A DNA stretch of 64,000 nt from Microplitis mediator (lineage: Eukaryota > Arthropoda > Insecta > Hymenoptera > Braconidae): the NCBI RefSeq assembly GCF_029852145.1, contig NC_079978.1:5022001-5086000 (forward strand), read 5' to 3'. The notes below the pieces were generated by a model, which was given only the letters and a program-made list of their open reading frames with translations, did not search any database and had not been told where the DNA came from. The translations under genes and the position numbers were made by a program. Below, piece after piece: positions 1 to 14,235 of this stretch (the first letter of the stretch is position 1; each line of letters begins with the position of its first letter).

Positions 1-640
1 GTCAGAACTGTCATTAACTTAATAGTATATTATACGACAAGGGAGGAAAGGAGCACATTCACGCAGTAGTATCCTATCTTCCTTCATGGTTTGTATACGA
101 TTTTCCACCAGACATGCTACTGAAAGTTTGAATTTTTGCCGCTGTTTGTAGGAAAATGGCGCATGAGCTAATTTTTATCGTTTGTTTTCTCATAAAGAAA
201 AGAACGACTTTCTTCCCTCTAAACAGGGCAGGAATTTAAACTTTTAGGAACAAATCTGGTCAAAAAATTGTATACACACCACGGAGGAAAATAAGACGTC
301 CTAATCCGCGTGTTTGACGCCCTCGCTTTCGGCTCGAGTAGACAATTTTACACACGGATTGGAATGTCCTACTTCCGTCCCTAGGTGTATAATATACTAT
401 CATGGTCTAAAATTACTATTAAACAAATGACAAGTATCAGATTTTGAACTGCAGCGGCAGAAACATTGTTTGTTCCCAAGGGATGAAACAAGTTTGTTTC
501 TACCCGCTGACTGGGCCTTCACAATTTTCGCGGTTGCTGATATTAATTCGCGACATTGGACTGAAATTACCCTTTTTCGACTGACAGTAGACACTGAAAC
601 TTTAAGTACCGATGCTGGTATCATGAAAAACAATTTTCAT
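1..640. repeat. MITE family B copy (truncated by window edge) containing a family A element
   Basis: An inner element at 23-399 begins TAGTATATTATAC and ends GTATAATATACTA, so it has terminal inverted repeats and probable TA target duplications. The flanks on both sides (from GTCAGAACTG at 1, and from ATGGTCTAAAATTACTATT at 402) recur around the inner elements at 8307-8700 and 27875-28251, which shows that the flanks are themselves part of a larger repeat. It lies in a transportin intron or upstream of it. The short ORF in 400-633 is repeat sequence, not a gene. Confidence 0.8.
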
Positions 641-779
641 CCTTAAGTAGTTATTAAACAGTAGGCTCGCACGCTGCTACTTAATTTAAATTATTGTTTC
701 AGCAGCTACGATAGCACAATAATATACTTCCTCTGTCCGACTGTCGGTATCCTATACGTTTTTTACCTGTGCTTCACAT

Positions 780-870
780 TGTCTATTATTATTATTTTTT
801 ATTATTGCTATTATTATTATTATTGTTATCATTATTATTATTATTATTATTATTATTTATGAATTATAAT
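780..870. repeat. ATT/TTA-rich microsatellite
   Basis: Imperfect (TTA)n array just upstream of the transportin exon at 1034. A second ATT-rich run occupies 1120-1240 immediately inside the following intron. Confidence 0.85.
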
Positions 871-1033
871 TAGTAATTATTTGATTAAAGTTTTATTAAG
901 CAGCATATTATCACCTAAGTTAATTGTTGGTTGGCTATCAGTTTGTCTTATTGTTTGTGTTTCCGGTTCACTTCACTACACTACTTCACTTGTCTACTTA
1001 CTGATACGATAAATACGATTAATTATCGTATAG

Positions 1034-3212
1034 CCATTACGATCGGTCGCCTAGGTTACGTGTGTCCCCAAGACGTCGCCCCCATGTTACAGCAGTTTGT
1101 CCAACAGTGGTGTGTAAATTTTTTTATTATTATTATTATCATTATATTTATTATTATTATATATTTTCAAATTATATTATTCTTATTATTATATATTTTA
1201 TTATTATATTATTATTATTTTAATTATTATTATTAGCACTTTATAAAGTTATTTAAATATCCCATTTACATTAAAACCTGATCATTAAACGTGCAATTAT
1301 TATTTAACCCAATATTTATTATCGATAATTAAATTACTCATTTATTTATTTATTCATTTATTTGCACATTTAATGTGAAGATTTTTTTACGTTTAATTAT
1401 CATATATTTTTATCTACAGGGTGGCCACGAACCGGGAAAACCGGGAATTATCAGAGAATTTCGAAAAGTATCCGGGAATTGAATTGTAACAGTTCAAAAT
1501 TTTTTAAATTTCAAATTTTAACAGGTTAAAAAACAAAAAAGGAAAATTGTAGCTTCAAGCGTCTAGTTTTCTGATCTGGTCTTTAAATTTTTTTATTATG
1601 TGCAGTTCCGGAGTAATCTTAAAAAAACTATTGAAAATTTACTAAATTTTTGCTCGTCTTAAGAAGATACGCTACCGGACCTCTTTCTCACACAGAAAAA
1701 TAAACGGGACTGTCTCTGTTGCACTCGTGGAGTAAATGAGAATTTTAAAACAATTTTTCTCGGAGACGAATCAGAAATTTTGAAAATACAAAATTTCTAG
1801 CTCGTTGTTAAGGTTTTAAAAAACGCTAAAGACTCTCTATTTTAGGTTTCCAGTGTTTGTCCGTGAATTAAATTAAATTGAAAATCGGTTACCGTTACCC
1901 CTTAAAAACGGTTTCGAGCTTCAATAAATTTTTTTCGATAATTATGATTGATTTTTGATTGCTCCGGAACCGTGCATTATAAAAAAATTTTAAGACCCAG
2001 ATCAGAAAACTAGACACTTGAAGCTACAGTTTGACTTTTTGTTTTTGTCGTTTGACCATTTTTCTTCGAGTTGCAACCTGTTGAAAATCACTTTAAAATT
2101 TGAAATTTTTTTAATATCCCTTAATTTTTGTAATTAGTGTCTTTTGAATTTATTTAAATCATAAAATTTCTTATTAAATATTTTAACTTACATATTTTTA
2201 ACATCGAGTAATCAAAAGTCCGCCTTATTAATTTATTTTATTGCCATTTTTTATGGTTTCTCGTATGATTTAATTATAAATGAAAATATAATAAAAACTT
2301 TGAATATTTAAATGACACGAATAAAATTTCTAAATCCGGGAAAAATGTGAAAAACTACTAGAAAACCGGGAAATATCAAGGAATTTTGAAATCATTTCTT
2401 TGTGGCCACTCTGAATCTATTTTAGGTTTAATTATTTATTTAATTTAATTACTTAAAAATGCATGAGTTATTTACTGTACAATTATCGATTTTTTTTTTT
2501 TAAACAAATTGTTTGATAAATTAAATAGTTAACACTAAATGTCTGACCTTATAACGCTTTTTCATAAATATTTATTATTTTATTTATTAAATTATAATTT
2601 ATAATTTATTTAAAAATTTTATTTAACTTAAAATGTGTTGGGGTTGGACGCTATGACTCGAGGGCTACTTCTTCTTCCCTTAAAACACTTGTTTAATATT
2701 ATATACAAGACTAAATATATTTAATAGCTATTTATAATTAAGCATATGAATATAAGGAAATAGCTTTTTTAAAATAATTATAATTATTGTTATTGTTAAT
2801 TAAAATTATATATACTAAGTAAACTTATAAATAATTATTAAGATTGTCTATTTATTAATAGGTGCTCATCGTTGAGAAATATAAGAGATAATGAAGAAAA
2901 AGATTCGGCATTTAGAGGAATGTGTCAGATGATAACAATAAATCCTGCTGGTGTTGTCCCTGACTTTGTATTTTTCTGTGACGCTGTTGCGTCTTGGGTT
3001 ACACCCAGAGATGATTTAAAAGAAATGTTTCAAAAGGTAAATGAGTTATTTATATTTATTAAGAAAAAAATAAACGCATTATTAAACTGTACTTTTATTT
3101 TTAGATATTACACGGGTTTAAAAATCAAGTTGGCGCGGAAAACTGGAAAAGATTTTCAGATCAATTTCCCATACAACTTCGCGAGCGTCTTCAAACTATG
3201 TACGGCGTCTGA
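1034..3212 (+). CDS. Tnpo: Transportin (importin beta-2), last three coding exons (3' partial)
   Basis: Coding exons are 1034-1109, 2862-3036 and 3105-3212, ending at TGA 3210-3212; phases join cleanly (W codon split TG/G at the first junction). The product is the C-terminal HEAT-repeat end of the nuclear import receptor that carries PY-NLS cargo such as hnRNPs through nuclear pores with RanGTP. Diagnostic stretches are ITIGRLGYVCPQDVAPMLQQ, then RNIRDNEEKDSAFRGMCQM, DFVFFCDAVASWV and ILHGFKNQVGAENWKRFSDQ, ending RERLQTMYGV. These match the conserved transportin-1/2 C-terminus from family knowledge. Upstream exons lie left of the window. The 1.75 kb intron 1110-2861 contains a roughly 1 kb inverted-repeat element. 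An AATAAA lies at 3238-3243, 26 bases after the stop. The identity is secure, but which transportin paralogue it is cannot be told from the last 120 residues. Confidence 0.93.
1417..2412. mobile_element. MITE-like element, family L, CAGGGTGGCCAC termini
   Basis: Begins CAGGGTGGCCACGAACCGGG and ends in the reverse complement (GTGGCCACTCTG), with AAACCGGGAAATATCAAGG near the right end mirroring AAACCGGGAATTATCAGAG at the left. It is about 996 bp, carries no coding capacity that I can see, and sits wholly inside the transportin intron 1110-2861. This looks like a non-autonomous DNA transposon. Confidence 0.75.
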
Positions 3213-3689
3213 ACAATCCCGCCTGCTTATTGTAAGTAATAAATATTTAAATTAAATATTTGAGGGTGTTGAGGCCGTACATCGACATTGACAAAATTTT
3301 TTCAAAGTAAACCTGGGCTTATTCCAGTGAACTAAATCATCCACTTATTAAACTATTTCATTATAACTCTGACTTCAAAATTAAATCTCTACAAAAAAAA
3401 AAAAGAAAGAAACAATGAATCATTTTTTGTAAACAATTTTTATTTAAAAAAAACAAAACTTTGTAAATAAAAAAAATCCATTAATATTTACGTAGTTTTC
3501 ATTTTTTTATTTTCAAATTATTGTTTTTTCTTTATTTATTAAACGAAATAAAATTTAAATTATTTTGTAAAATTCAAAATTTTTAAAATGAAAATGTATT
3601 TAAAATTTATTTAAATGCCTCAACTATCTTAAATATTGAAGAAAAAAAAATAATATAGTAATGATTTAAAAAAATAAATAAAACTTTAA

Positions 3690-4379
3690 GGCCATGCTCA
3701 GACAGTGCCCCCCACTTTTTAAAAAATTTCAATGGCTTTCAATTGTTATAACCGTAGTCAAATTTTATTAATTAATTAAAAAAAATTAAAACTTTCATTG
3801 AAAAAGGGACAACGTAGAAGTAATTTCGTTAAGATATGGATTAAAAAAAAATTACTTGGTTAACATCAATTGGGAGCTGAACTAAATTTGGAAAATAAAT
3901 TTCAGTAAAATCGTCATGTCAATTATGATCCTGAAGTCAGCAGACAATTAAAAATTTTCGAATTTTTTTTTCACTAAATCAATTACACAAAAATAAAAAC
4001 TAAAAATATGCACATGTAGAAAATTTTGAAAACCACAGGTGCAATTTTTTCAAATTTTTTTTCTTTTATAATTTACTGTCTAAAATAAAATCCAAAAATT
4101 ATTAGACGTCTGCTAACTTCAGTATCATGTCAATTTTATGATTTGAATTTAAAAATTTTGTAGGGTAAAATTTATTCAACAAATATTTAACTCTTGATTG
4201 ATAACAACTGCAAGCAATTTTTTTTAAATTCTATATCTCGGTGAAATTACGACTACGTTCCTTTTTTAAATTCAGGTTTTAATTTTTTTTAAATTAATTA
4301 ATAAAATTTTAATACTCGTATGACAGTTAAAAGTCATTGCATATTTTTAAAAAGTGGGGGGCACTGTCTGAGAATGCCC
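3690..4379. mobile_element. MITE-like element, family C, copy 1
   Basis: Left end GGCCATGCTCAGACAGTGCC, right end GGCACTGTCTGAGAATGCCC: long imperfect terminal inverted repeats, flanked by TTAA on the left and TTA on the right. An internal inverted pair (CCTGAAGTCAGCAGAC near 3931 and GTCTGCTAACTTCAG near 4110) is shared with family I elements. There is no ORF. The TTAA flank suggests piggyBac-like mobilisation, which is an inference. Confidence 0.85.
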
Positions 4380-5542
4380 TTAGTAGATAATAAGAAACAG
4401 TTAAAAAAATTTTGAATTACAGGCGGCCATTTATTAAGCAAGGCCGATTGGGGATGGGCGGGGAATATTAAAATGGGTGAACAGGGTGGGTGGGTGAAAC
4501 CACGGCCTCTTCTCATCAATATCGTCTACTTGGTCGTCGTGATCGTATCATGGTTACTGACGAGTCAACGTTCTGGCTTCGTCCTCGTAAGTGAGCTTCG
4601 AGGGACGACAGTAGTCATGATGAGTGGCTACGGCAATGGAACTGGGTGAGAAATGGATGAGAATAAATAATTAAAAAAATAAATAAATTAACAATAACGA
4701 ACGACTTAAAAAAAAAAAATAAAATTACTAAAATAAATAACAAGTGGATTATTGAATAACAACAAAAATAAAATGGCCGAGTTATGTGGGTGGGTTTTAT
4801 GGGTGGGTGGGAGGGCGGGAGGGAGTATAATCGTAGGAAATAATTCATCAACGATATTCACTTAAAAAAAAAAAGAAAATAAGGTATCTAAAAGAATAAA
4901 TGTAATCTTTTACTCACGATACCTTAATCTAACACTTTATTTTTTTAAATTATTTTAATTAAACCTATTTTTGATTTACGAAGACGCTTTCGGTGTCTAG
5001 TATCCTCGCGTTACACCTAAATCGCCACTCCAGCAGCTTAACTTCTATTTCCAGAGTTAAGTTAATGTATAAATTTAGGTCATTTAAAAATTACTATAAT
5101 TATCTAAATAAATAAATAATAAAACAATCATAGATATCACGTTATAGACTGAGATAAAAAACTGTGAGTTTAAATGTTCGATTGCAATCATAATATTATT
5201 ATTAAATATTGTTAATAAATTAATTTTTCTTATGTATCAGATTGACATGAATCAGATTGAATGAATGTGGTAATTAAGCAAGATAATTTAAAACTAAACC
5301 AAAAGTATATGAGTAATTTATATCTTTTACGTGACACGTTGTTAAATGATAGACTGTAGATTTGTTTAGTCGAATAATAATTAAATAAATAATTAAAAGT
5401 AAATAAATAAACTAAATAAATTCCATATTTTTGCACGATTAGCTGACTGGACACGTCCGTACAGTGCCATTCCGTTCACAAATTAAAACTCCACGTATAT
5501 TGTGATACTAGGTTACTTGATATTTATATTATTACGCATTAA

Positions 5543-6342
5543 GGGCATTCTCAGACAGTTCCCTCCACTTTTTCAAAATTTTCAATGACAATTGTCGTAA
5601 GTGTATTAAAATTTGATTAATTAATTAATTAATTAAAAAAAAAATAAAACTTTAATTAAAAAGAGGACAATTTAGCCGAGATATAGGGCAGAGGTACCAT
5701 TTTTGGACATTTGATACTTTATTTTAATTAATGAAAAAGTATAAAATAAAATTTTCATTGTAACAGTGTGATAAAAGTATCTTTGTATACATTTTAAAAC
5801 TTAATTTTGTCATCGCGTCTTTTACAAATTATTTTATTAAAATTTTTCAAGTGTCCAAAGCTGGGCCTAAAGTGCTACCCTAGAATTTAAAAAAAATTGC
5901 TTATAGTTGTCATCAATCAGAAGTTAAACGAAATTTTTAGAATAAATTTTAGCCTACAAAATTTGAAAATTCAAATTATAAAATTTATATGAAGATTTTA
6001 CCGAAATTTATTATGATCCTGAAGTTAACAGACAACATGATAGCAAAAATATGCACATGTAAAAAATTTAAAAAAGCTACAGGTGCAATTTTTAAAATAT
6101 TTTCTTTTTTAAAAAAATTCAAAAATTATTAGACGTCGGCTAACTTCAGTATCATAATTTATTTTCCAAATTTCGTTTAACTCCCGACTGTAAGTAATTT
6201 TTTTTTAATTCTATATCTTAACGAAATTGTCTTTTTTTACTTAATGCTTTGATTTTTTTTAATTAACTGATAAAATTTTGATACACTTATGACACTGGAG
6301 TCGTTGAAAATTTTGCAAAAGTGGGGGCACTGTCTGATGGCC
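5543..6342. mobile_element. MITE-like element, family C, copy 2
   Basis: Starts GGGCATTCTCAGACAG after TTAA and ends CACTGTCTGATGGCC before TTAA. It is about 800 bp, longer than copies 1 and 3 because of extra sequence near 5700-5880. It shares the internal tracts GAAGTTAACAGAC and TTAGACGTCGGCTAACTTC with the other copies. Confidence 0.85.
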
Positions 6343-7767
6343 TTAAAAAAAAAATTAATATTAAATTCATATGTCTTTTTACGATAAGACTTTTTTAATT
6401 TTTTTTTCTTGTAATTAAATATTTAAAAGTGTAATTTATTATTTTATTTTTATCTAAAATATTCACAGATTATTGAGTCTACGACGTGAAATCTATGATT
6501 AATAAATGTACTCTCGTGACAACGATATAAATTTGTCGTTAAATCCTGTCACTATTAATGTATTTAGAGTAAAAGATAAAGGAAAAGAAAAAGAAAACAT
6601 GACATGTGATCATTATATTCTTCAACGAGGTTTATGTATTTAATTTTATTTAACGTAATGCAATGGACTTTAAAAATTCCAAATAAAAAATAATAATGAA
6701 CAAGTATAAGATTATTTAACGTGTGACGATAAAAGGATTAAGGCTGATTTAAAAAAAATAAATAAATAAATAAAAGCCTTAGAAAAGTTTTTGTAACGTA
6801 TAAATGAATTTTTATTATTACTATTGTTTTTTTTTATTTTTACTTCTAGATTTATTTGAATATACGAGCTCAAGTAAAGTGTACTGTCAAATAATTAAAT
6901 TTTGTTTTTAGTAAATGATAGTTTTTAAAATAAAACAGAGCTGGAGTTATATAAAATAAATAATTAAATAAAAGGCGTAGACGTGAATTATGCAAACATG
7001 GATTATAAAAATGTTAGTACACTTGATGAAGTTTGCACGTCCTAATTATATTATAAAATTATAAATTAAATAAGAAAATTAATATAATAAGAGAGAAGGG
7101 AATTATTTAACAGAGAATTAAATGAAATTATTCGTGACCGCTCCTGACTTAATCCACCTCAATTGACAATTATATTTTTGTCAAATACTTTAATCCCTAT
7201 TTTTTAGTCCTTTCCTTACTCTGCCTGCACTTATTTTGTGATATTAATATTTTTTATATATTATTACTATTATAAATATTATTTTCTTTACTTTTTTTTT
7301 AGAAGCATAAACTTGAATGAGTAAACTGAGTCACGTGTTGTAAATAATTTTTATTCGATAAAAATTATTGTAGGAAATTTTTTAAAATTCAACCCGCGTT
7401 GAAGCTATCGCTTATTTTTTTAAATCATTGTAAATATTATTACGTTTTACACTTTTTATTATGCAATTAAAAATATTATTACCTTTATAGTAAAATAAAA
7501 AAAATGAAAAAAAAAAAATGTTAAAGTCTGCAACAATTACATCGAGTTGTTTTATAGATTTTTTTGTAGTCAATAAGACGATAGATTATTTCATCAATTA
7601 CAAGTACGATAAAGCTCAGGTTTTTTTTTATAATAAAATAAAACAAAAAAAAACATATTTTTACATTAAATAGACACGAGACGAGTGAAACATTTTTTAA
7701 TACACATTCAATGTAAATATGATTTGAATTTTTAAAAGACCACGAAAAAAAAATAGTTTAAATTAAT

Positions 7768-9022
7768 TAGTATATTACACACCTGGGGCAGTAAAGTAAG
7801 AAGTGTCTCAGATCACATGTAATTGTAGGCCGAGGTAAAGCCGAGGTCAACAAACATGTGATCTGAGGCTTTCATATTTACTGCCCTAGGTGTGTATGCT
7901 ATTTTTCTCCTCGACGGAGACGGAAAGTGGCAACTTCGTTTTGCACAGCGGGACGAAAGTTGACGCTTTCCGCCCGGAGGCGAGAAAAAATTGTTAACAA
8001 AAAACATGTGACTCATAATCAAGCTCAAGTTTCGATGAAGATGAGACAAATTATTTTTTCATGATACCAGCATTGAAATTAAAAGTTTCAGTGTCTCTAC
8101 AGGCAGTTGAAAGAAGTCAATTTCAGTCCAATGCCGCGATTTAATATCAGCAGACGTGTAAATTGTGAATGCCCAGTTAGTGGGCAGAGACAAACTTGTT
8201 TCGACCCTTGGGAACAAACAAATAATGTTTCTGCCCACTGACTAAAGACTTTCGCAGTTTAAAATCTGATACTTGTCATTTGTTGAATAGTAATTTTAGA
8301 CCATGATAGTATATTATACACCTAGGGACGGAAGTAGGACATTCCAACCCGAGTGTATAATTGTCTACTCGAGCCGAAATCGAGGGTGTCGAACACGCGG
8401 ATTGGGACGTCCAACTTTTCTCCGTGGTGTGTATACAATTTTTGCCCAAATTTGTACCTGAAAGTTTAAATTCCTGCCCTGTTTAGAAGGGAGAAAGTCG
8501 TTCTTTTCTTTTATGAGAAAACAAACGATAAAAATTAGCGCACGCGCCATTTTTCCTACAAACAGGCAAAAATTTAAACTTTCAGGTGCAGGTCTGGTAA
8601 AAAATCGTATACAAACCACGAAGGAAGATAGGACGTCCCAATCCACGTGGTTGCCACTACTGCATGAATCTCCTTTCCTCCCTTGGTGTATAATATACTA
8701 TTACGTAAATGGCAGTTCTGACTTTGTAATAGAGTTTTATAAAAATTACTGTGACTAATAAATAGTATTTGCAGTTTCTACTTCATTATAAATTGCAAAT
8801 TACAATTTACGCTTACGCTAATAGTCGATCACCCAATTGGTCTTAAATTAACTTGCGTCTGACTGGCTGCTGACACCGAAACTTTAAGTTCCAATGCAGG
8901 TAATCATGAAAAATCTGGTGTGTAACTCAGGATAAGACATGATTTCAGGCTGCGGGTGATGTCTCCCAACTTCACCCTGGTCCGAAATCGTTTCGTTTCA
9001 TCCCTTGTCACACAATATACTA
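7768..9022. mobile_element. Composite MITE family B (full copy) with nested family A element
   Basis: Both outer ends begin TAGTATATT when read inward (TAGTATATTACACACC at 7768; on the minus strand TAGTATATTGTGTGACAAGG from 9022). Inside are a 130-bp palindrome (7768-7900), a second palindrome around GACGGAGACGGAAAG (about 7905-7990), a hairpin with TGGGCAGAGACAAAC arms (about 8185-8245), and an inverted family A element at 8307-8700. There is no coding potential; the short ORFs here translate repeat sequence. Confidence 0.8.
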
Positions 9023-12000
9023 CAAAATACGTGGCTACGTCTATTTAAAGTAGATTTGTAAAAAAAAAAACAAAAGGAACTTGAATATTAATTGAAAGTG
9101 AAATTGATTATTTGATAAGTAAATTCCATAATATTTTTTTTTAAATAAGCGTGTGTATTGTATGTATGAATCGAGTGCTAGAAGAACAAAAGGAATTAAC
9201 ATTAATGAATTAATTGATTAATAAATAAATAAAATAAATAAGGAGATAATAATTGAAGTAATTAAAGTAAAATTATAAATTAATTGATAAACACACGAGT
9301 AAATATATTGTTGTATCTTTATTGTTGTTGTTGCATGAAGACTAGCGTAATAGACTGAGCCATATTACATGGTTAAATAACTAAACTATATAACAATATT
9401 TCTTAATTAATATTCTATATTATTGTAATTATCATACGATGTGTATTATTATAATAATTAATCGTAATGTTTCGTGCGGGCAGTGTTCGGAGTGGGTTCT
9501 TATCCTTTGAGACCACAATAATAATTTAATATAATTATTACTATTAAAATTTATTTATTCATTAATTTTAAATAATCAATTAAATATTAATTTAGCACAC
9601 AGAAATTAGCTTAAATTTTTTTTTATTACAAACAAGTGTCTTTTGATATCAACTGCCATCGTACCATTTACCAAATTATCAGTTAAGTTCTTTCTTCTCA
9701 AAGGATCTGGACTCGGGCTGTTCCTTGTACCTGATAATCCTATCCCTGCGGCACGAATAAATAATCTTATGAAAAATAATAACAAGTAAAGTATTCATTC
9801 CTAAATATTTAAAAAAATAAATAAATGAATAAAAAAAAATACTGAACTCTGTTAGCATAAGTACTCTTGTCTCTTAAGTCTGTCGCCAATTAAACGCAAT
9901 TTAATTTCTTTAACCAGTGAATTGCACTGTATAGTTTTTAAAATATTATAAGTGTATTTAAAAACATCGGCCACTTTACTATTTTATTTTTAAAATAAAG
10001 TAACACGTCGTTGTATTATATTATAAAAAAAACTATAACAGTTTAATTTAAGCTTCATTTCTTCTTATCTCATAATTTTATTTTGCCATACGATACTTCC
10101 ATACTTTTTTTTTTCTACTGTTTCCGCAAGAATCATCTGAACTATAATTATAATAATAATAATAATATTGAAATATATAAATATACATTCTCTTAAGTGT
10201 GTTGCACGTCAATCATAAAACTGTAAATTCATCTTTTTAATAATAATTAATGGTATAAATATAAATATTAAATTAAGAATAAATATAGATGCTTAACATG
10301 AGAACTGAGTAAATGATAAATTATTTGACACTAATCCCCTGACATTATAATCCCGATACATCAGCAAATGAATTGACATATAAAAATGTTAAATCGTTAA
10401 GATGTTACATTGTCCTCATCACATCATTACACACATGTAGTGTACAGAATAAACGTATTTATAGATATACAACCTTACGTATTATACAGTAAACTTGGGG
10501 AACTCGGGGATGAAAACGACTTTGCTAAGTGATTGCTTCTCTTCATTAGACGCACTCTCGTTTCGCTTTACTGGCTCTTTATACTCGTGTTATACTAGTG
10601 GGACTGAAGCTAAAGGGACAGGTGTGGTAATGGTCCGTGTCCTACTACTCCGTTCCGCACGCGTATGTTCTATTCCACGTAAGTAGAAATACTAAGTAAA
10701 AAAGAAGAAGAAGAAGAAGTAACAAAACAATAGCAACAACTAAACATGGACTGATACTACCCCGTAGATAGCGATAGCGCAGTCGATTTAACCCTCGATA
10801 CTCAATACAACCTCGACACTATTACGTGAATTGATTCGGCATCGCATCCTGCCCAGGGGCGGAAACATCGCTTAGCTCCTCGTTTCTTCTTTATTTTTTA
10901 TTATTTCATCCCCGTCGTCCTTGTAACACTCACATACATTTGCCCAAATAAAATTCCCCTGTCTACCTCGTGGACTTTCCACCCGGATACCCATCACTTA
11001 GCACATCACCAAAAGCTCGCTTGTACTCAATAGTTTCCACATCCTCGCCGTATGTTCAGTCACCAGCATTTTGTATGGCATTTAAATTTTATTTTTTCCA
11101 TTCATTAATTCGCTAATATATTTTATGTAAGTGAAATATGATTTATGTGTTACTTAAAATTATTACACATGTACGGTAAATTAAAACCAATGGAAAATTT
11201 GTATCGAACGCTTTAAATTATATATATGTATGTGTATAAATAAATATATATATCTCTTCAACTACTATCCAGTACAACTCTTCTGTAGTATTTCCCGCCC
11301 CTTAATCTAATCCGAGGATAATCTAAAATTCATGACACACATAAATGCCAAGCGATGATATATCTGGTGGGGGATGTGAAGGCCCGGGTTGGCCTCGGCC
11401 ACCCACCCCCTGTTTCTATGTTCTGACTTGACTTCCACTAGCTTACCGCTACGGGCGTGCTGTGTACCTCGGCCCGCGTCTCGACGAATCTTTTAATATA
11501 TATATATATATAATACGAGTTATATACGAATAGAACTCACGACTGAGAAAGAGATAAAATTTAACACAAACTGAGATCGAGCAAGCGCAGTACACTATTA
11601 TTATTTAATAGAACGCGAGTTATCCACGGCTTATTCTAAATCACAACATATTTCACGTACTCTGTGTATAATATAATATACCAGTACGTAGTACTTGTAT
11701 ACCAGTCGTATTTATTTGGACACTCAATTTTATTTCATCTCTTCCCATACTAGACATGCATATTCCCATATGTCAAACTTGAAATACGTAACTTACAGTC
11801 CACGCTTTTTCTTCATTTCAATTTACTTTTTTGTCTTTATGACTAACGCTTTAATATGTATATAATAATATGTAGGATGTATGATTTGTACATATTCACC
11901 CGATGCAATTAATAATCGCTACCGCGGACAAGTGGCGAGAACCCCCGCTGAGCAAAACTCACCCTCAGCACAACACAACTAGACTCTTGTACTGTACAAG

Positions 12001-12651
12001 TAATTGATAGTCGTGGATGGTTTTCGCGGGGCATCATTTTCCCGTTACCACCCCTAAATTATATTATATTATACTTCTGTACATGCACTGAAGCCACGAG
12101 AGATAAACTATTTTATTATAATTTAAACGCATCGTCTACTGCTGTACTACATTACAATGTCGAGAAAAAAAAATTAAGACAAGTGTGTAGTTAATGTGAT
12201 GAAGAAAAAAAAATAAAAATAAGTATGATGGAACTCCTTGTTTCTCGACGGGTGGATCCCCAAGGAAAAGTCGCCAAACGACAGCCAATTTGTGCGGTAC
12301 AGAAAAAACTTCTTAAAACTCGGATTAAAATAAGCGAAAAGTATTATTTTGCTCTTCCTACTTTTCCGACACCACCACCAGCACCCAGACTATCACCACC
12401 GGCAATCTACCTATCCACCTTCTTCCTTTCTTTCTTTCTTTCTCTTTATTCAAAATTATCCCGAGCGCGAAAACGGGGGAGTTTTATATTATTCAAGTCT
12501 CTCGGGTAAAAAAAAGCGTCTCACAAATCTCCGCGCGATTGCCGATTTTTTTTTCACCCCATCTTTTTAATCGTGAAAAAAAATGAAGCAATAAATTTAG
12601 AGAAACCTTAAGATAATTTATTAAATATGAACCTAAGACTGGTATTAATAA

Positions 12652-12676
12652 ATAATAATAATAATAATAATAATAA
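12652..12676. repeat. (AAT)n microsatellite
   Basis: About eight tandem AAT units between Shox and the intergenic region upstream of it on the plus strand. Confidence 0.85.
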
Positions 12677-13458
12677 AGTTGGAGATCAAAGTTCTAATTG
12701 GTTGGTGTATAAATTTGCACAACATGAGCTTTGAAATTTGAAATACTGATAGAGCTTGCGGGAATTGTCAATGGCATTAAGCTCATTGGCTACAAACTAA
12801 ATAGACTTAACCCGTTGGTATAAAGTCATTATACAGTTGAAAGTACCTGATGTACAGCAACTGTTTATACGGTATCTAGTCTAGTGTATAGTGGGTATAT
12901 AACATAGTGTGTAGTAGTCGAGATATAACGGCGCCCGTGGGACTGGGAGGCTGGTAACGCGATTACACTACTCCTATCCGGTGGTATCGTATCGGTGTTA
13001 CCGTAGCAGAGGCTCTGAATAGAAGCCGCTCGGTTGCTTTTGCAGCTTGATTTATCCGCGTGGTGGTGCGTTATTGCATTAGCGCCCTCGATGCTCTTGC
13101 GCGTCGTCTCTATCTTCTACTCATCCCTCATACTGAGAATGAGAGCTAAAACTCCGAGCTACTGGATACTGCTGAGTTTTCTCTTAAAGTCCACTTCTAA
13201 GTACTTGACTCTGATTTCTCGCAAGAATACAACCTATTTAATTTTATATATTTGATAAATTAATATATCATACAGACAAATAATAGCTCTCCAAGTAACC
13301 GAGTAAGCATTTTTACAAGTGGAAATTAATTTATCTATTTCAACATCAAGTTGTACCACTCCGAACTACCGCCTATGATTTTATACATTAATATACGTAA
13401 ATCATCACAGTACCGCTGTCTAATAATTAATTTATAATATCGGCGACATGACTAAATA

Positions 13459-14058
13459 CACTGTAAAAATTTCGCGGATTTACCGCAGTGAATTCGGAGT
13501 GAATGCGAAGCGAATGTTTATTTATTTAATTCCCTTGGAGTGAAAACTCCAAAGGGGACTTTATTTTAATATTGAAACTCTGAATCGGAATCAATGCGAA
13601 TTCAAATAAAATCCAGATCACTCTGCTGAAAAAACTCCCTATTTACTCCTTATATGGAGTGATTTTTTTTTTAACTCCGGAACTCCAAGTGCACGGAAAA
13701 AAGAGCAGTTAAAAAATTACAGTTTCTACAGTAAAAAAGGCTTTCGGGGCAAAAATCTTTAAACATTAAAGCTTAAACTGTAATTTTAGAAATTTGTTAT
13801 AGTAATAAAATTAATACAATTTTAAGCAGCAAATTTTACAGTTTAAATCGACAATATCGAGTTTGAAACTGTAATATTTGTTATTTCTGTAAAATTTACT
13901 GATAAAAAATGTAATTTTTACAGTCTCAGACTCGGAACGCTTTACTACTATACGAAACTGTAATTTTTCAACTGGTCTTTTTTCCGTGTGACGGAGTGAA
14001 TGTAGAATTTAAATAAAATTCGTAATCACTTCAAATTCACTCCCAATTTTTCACAGTG
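13459..14058. mobile_element. MITE-like element family F with nested family E element
   Basis: The outer element has CACTGTAAAAATTT / ATTTTTCACAGTG ends and TA duplications. Its body is made of motifs such as GGAGTGAATGCG and ACTCCGGAACTCC. A 297-bp family E element (13692-13988, ends CACGGAAAAAAGAGCAGTT and its complement) is inserted inside. It lies less than 200 bp beyond the Shox stop codon, so it could be part of the 3' UTR. Confidence 0.8.
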
Positions 14059-14235
14059 TATCCACAACAAAATTTCCACGTCAAAATTATCCACGAGACA
14101 TAAAATTTCTGAAAAAAGAGCCAAATTCATGTATAATATTAAATTTGTCGTGGATATTTAGTCGTGTTACCATAATATCGATAATAATAATAACTAATGG
14201 TATCGAACAAAAAAAATTGTATAGATAATTTAGTC

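Larger units (their letters stand above)
3213..14235. other. Intergenic region between transportin and Shox
   Basis: No convincing gene was found on either strand. It contains two family C elements (3690-4379, 5543-6342), the composite element 7768-9022, simple repeats, and a less AT-rich part (about 9480-12550). That part has short ORFs (10495-10686, 12225-12570) with low-complexity, unrecognisable translations, so it may be regulatory DNA of the neighbouring Shox gene. The rest is A/T-rich filler. Confidence 0.6.

Noticed and set aside
400..633. ORFs repeated at 400-633, 8365-8758, 28317-28511 and 50137-50334 that look like a protein family
   Set aside because: They translate parts of MITE families A and B; frames are not conserved between copies and the resemblance follows from DNA repeats.
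10495..12570. Short ORFs 10495-10686, 12225-12509 and 12349-12570
   Set aside because: Low-complexity translations with no domain, no neighbouring exons and no conserved start context; they arise from locally higher GC.
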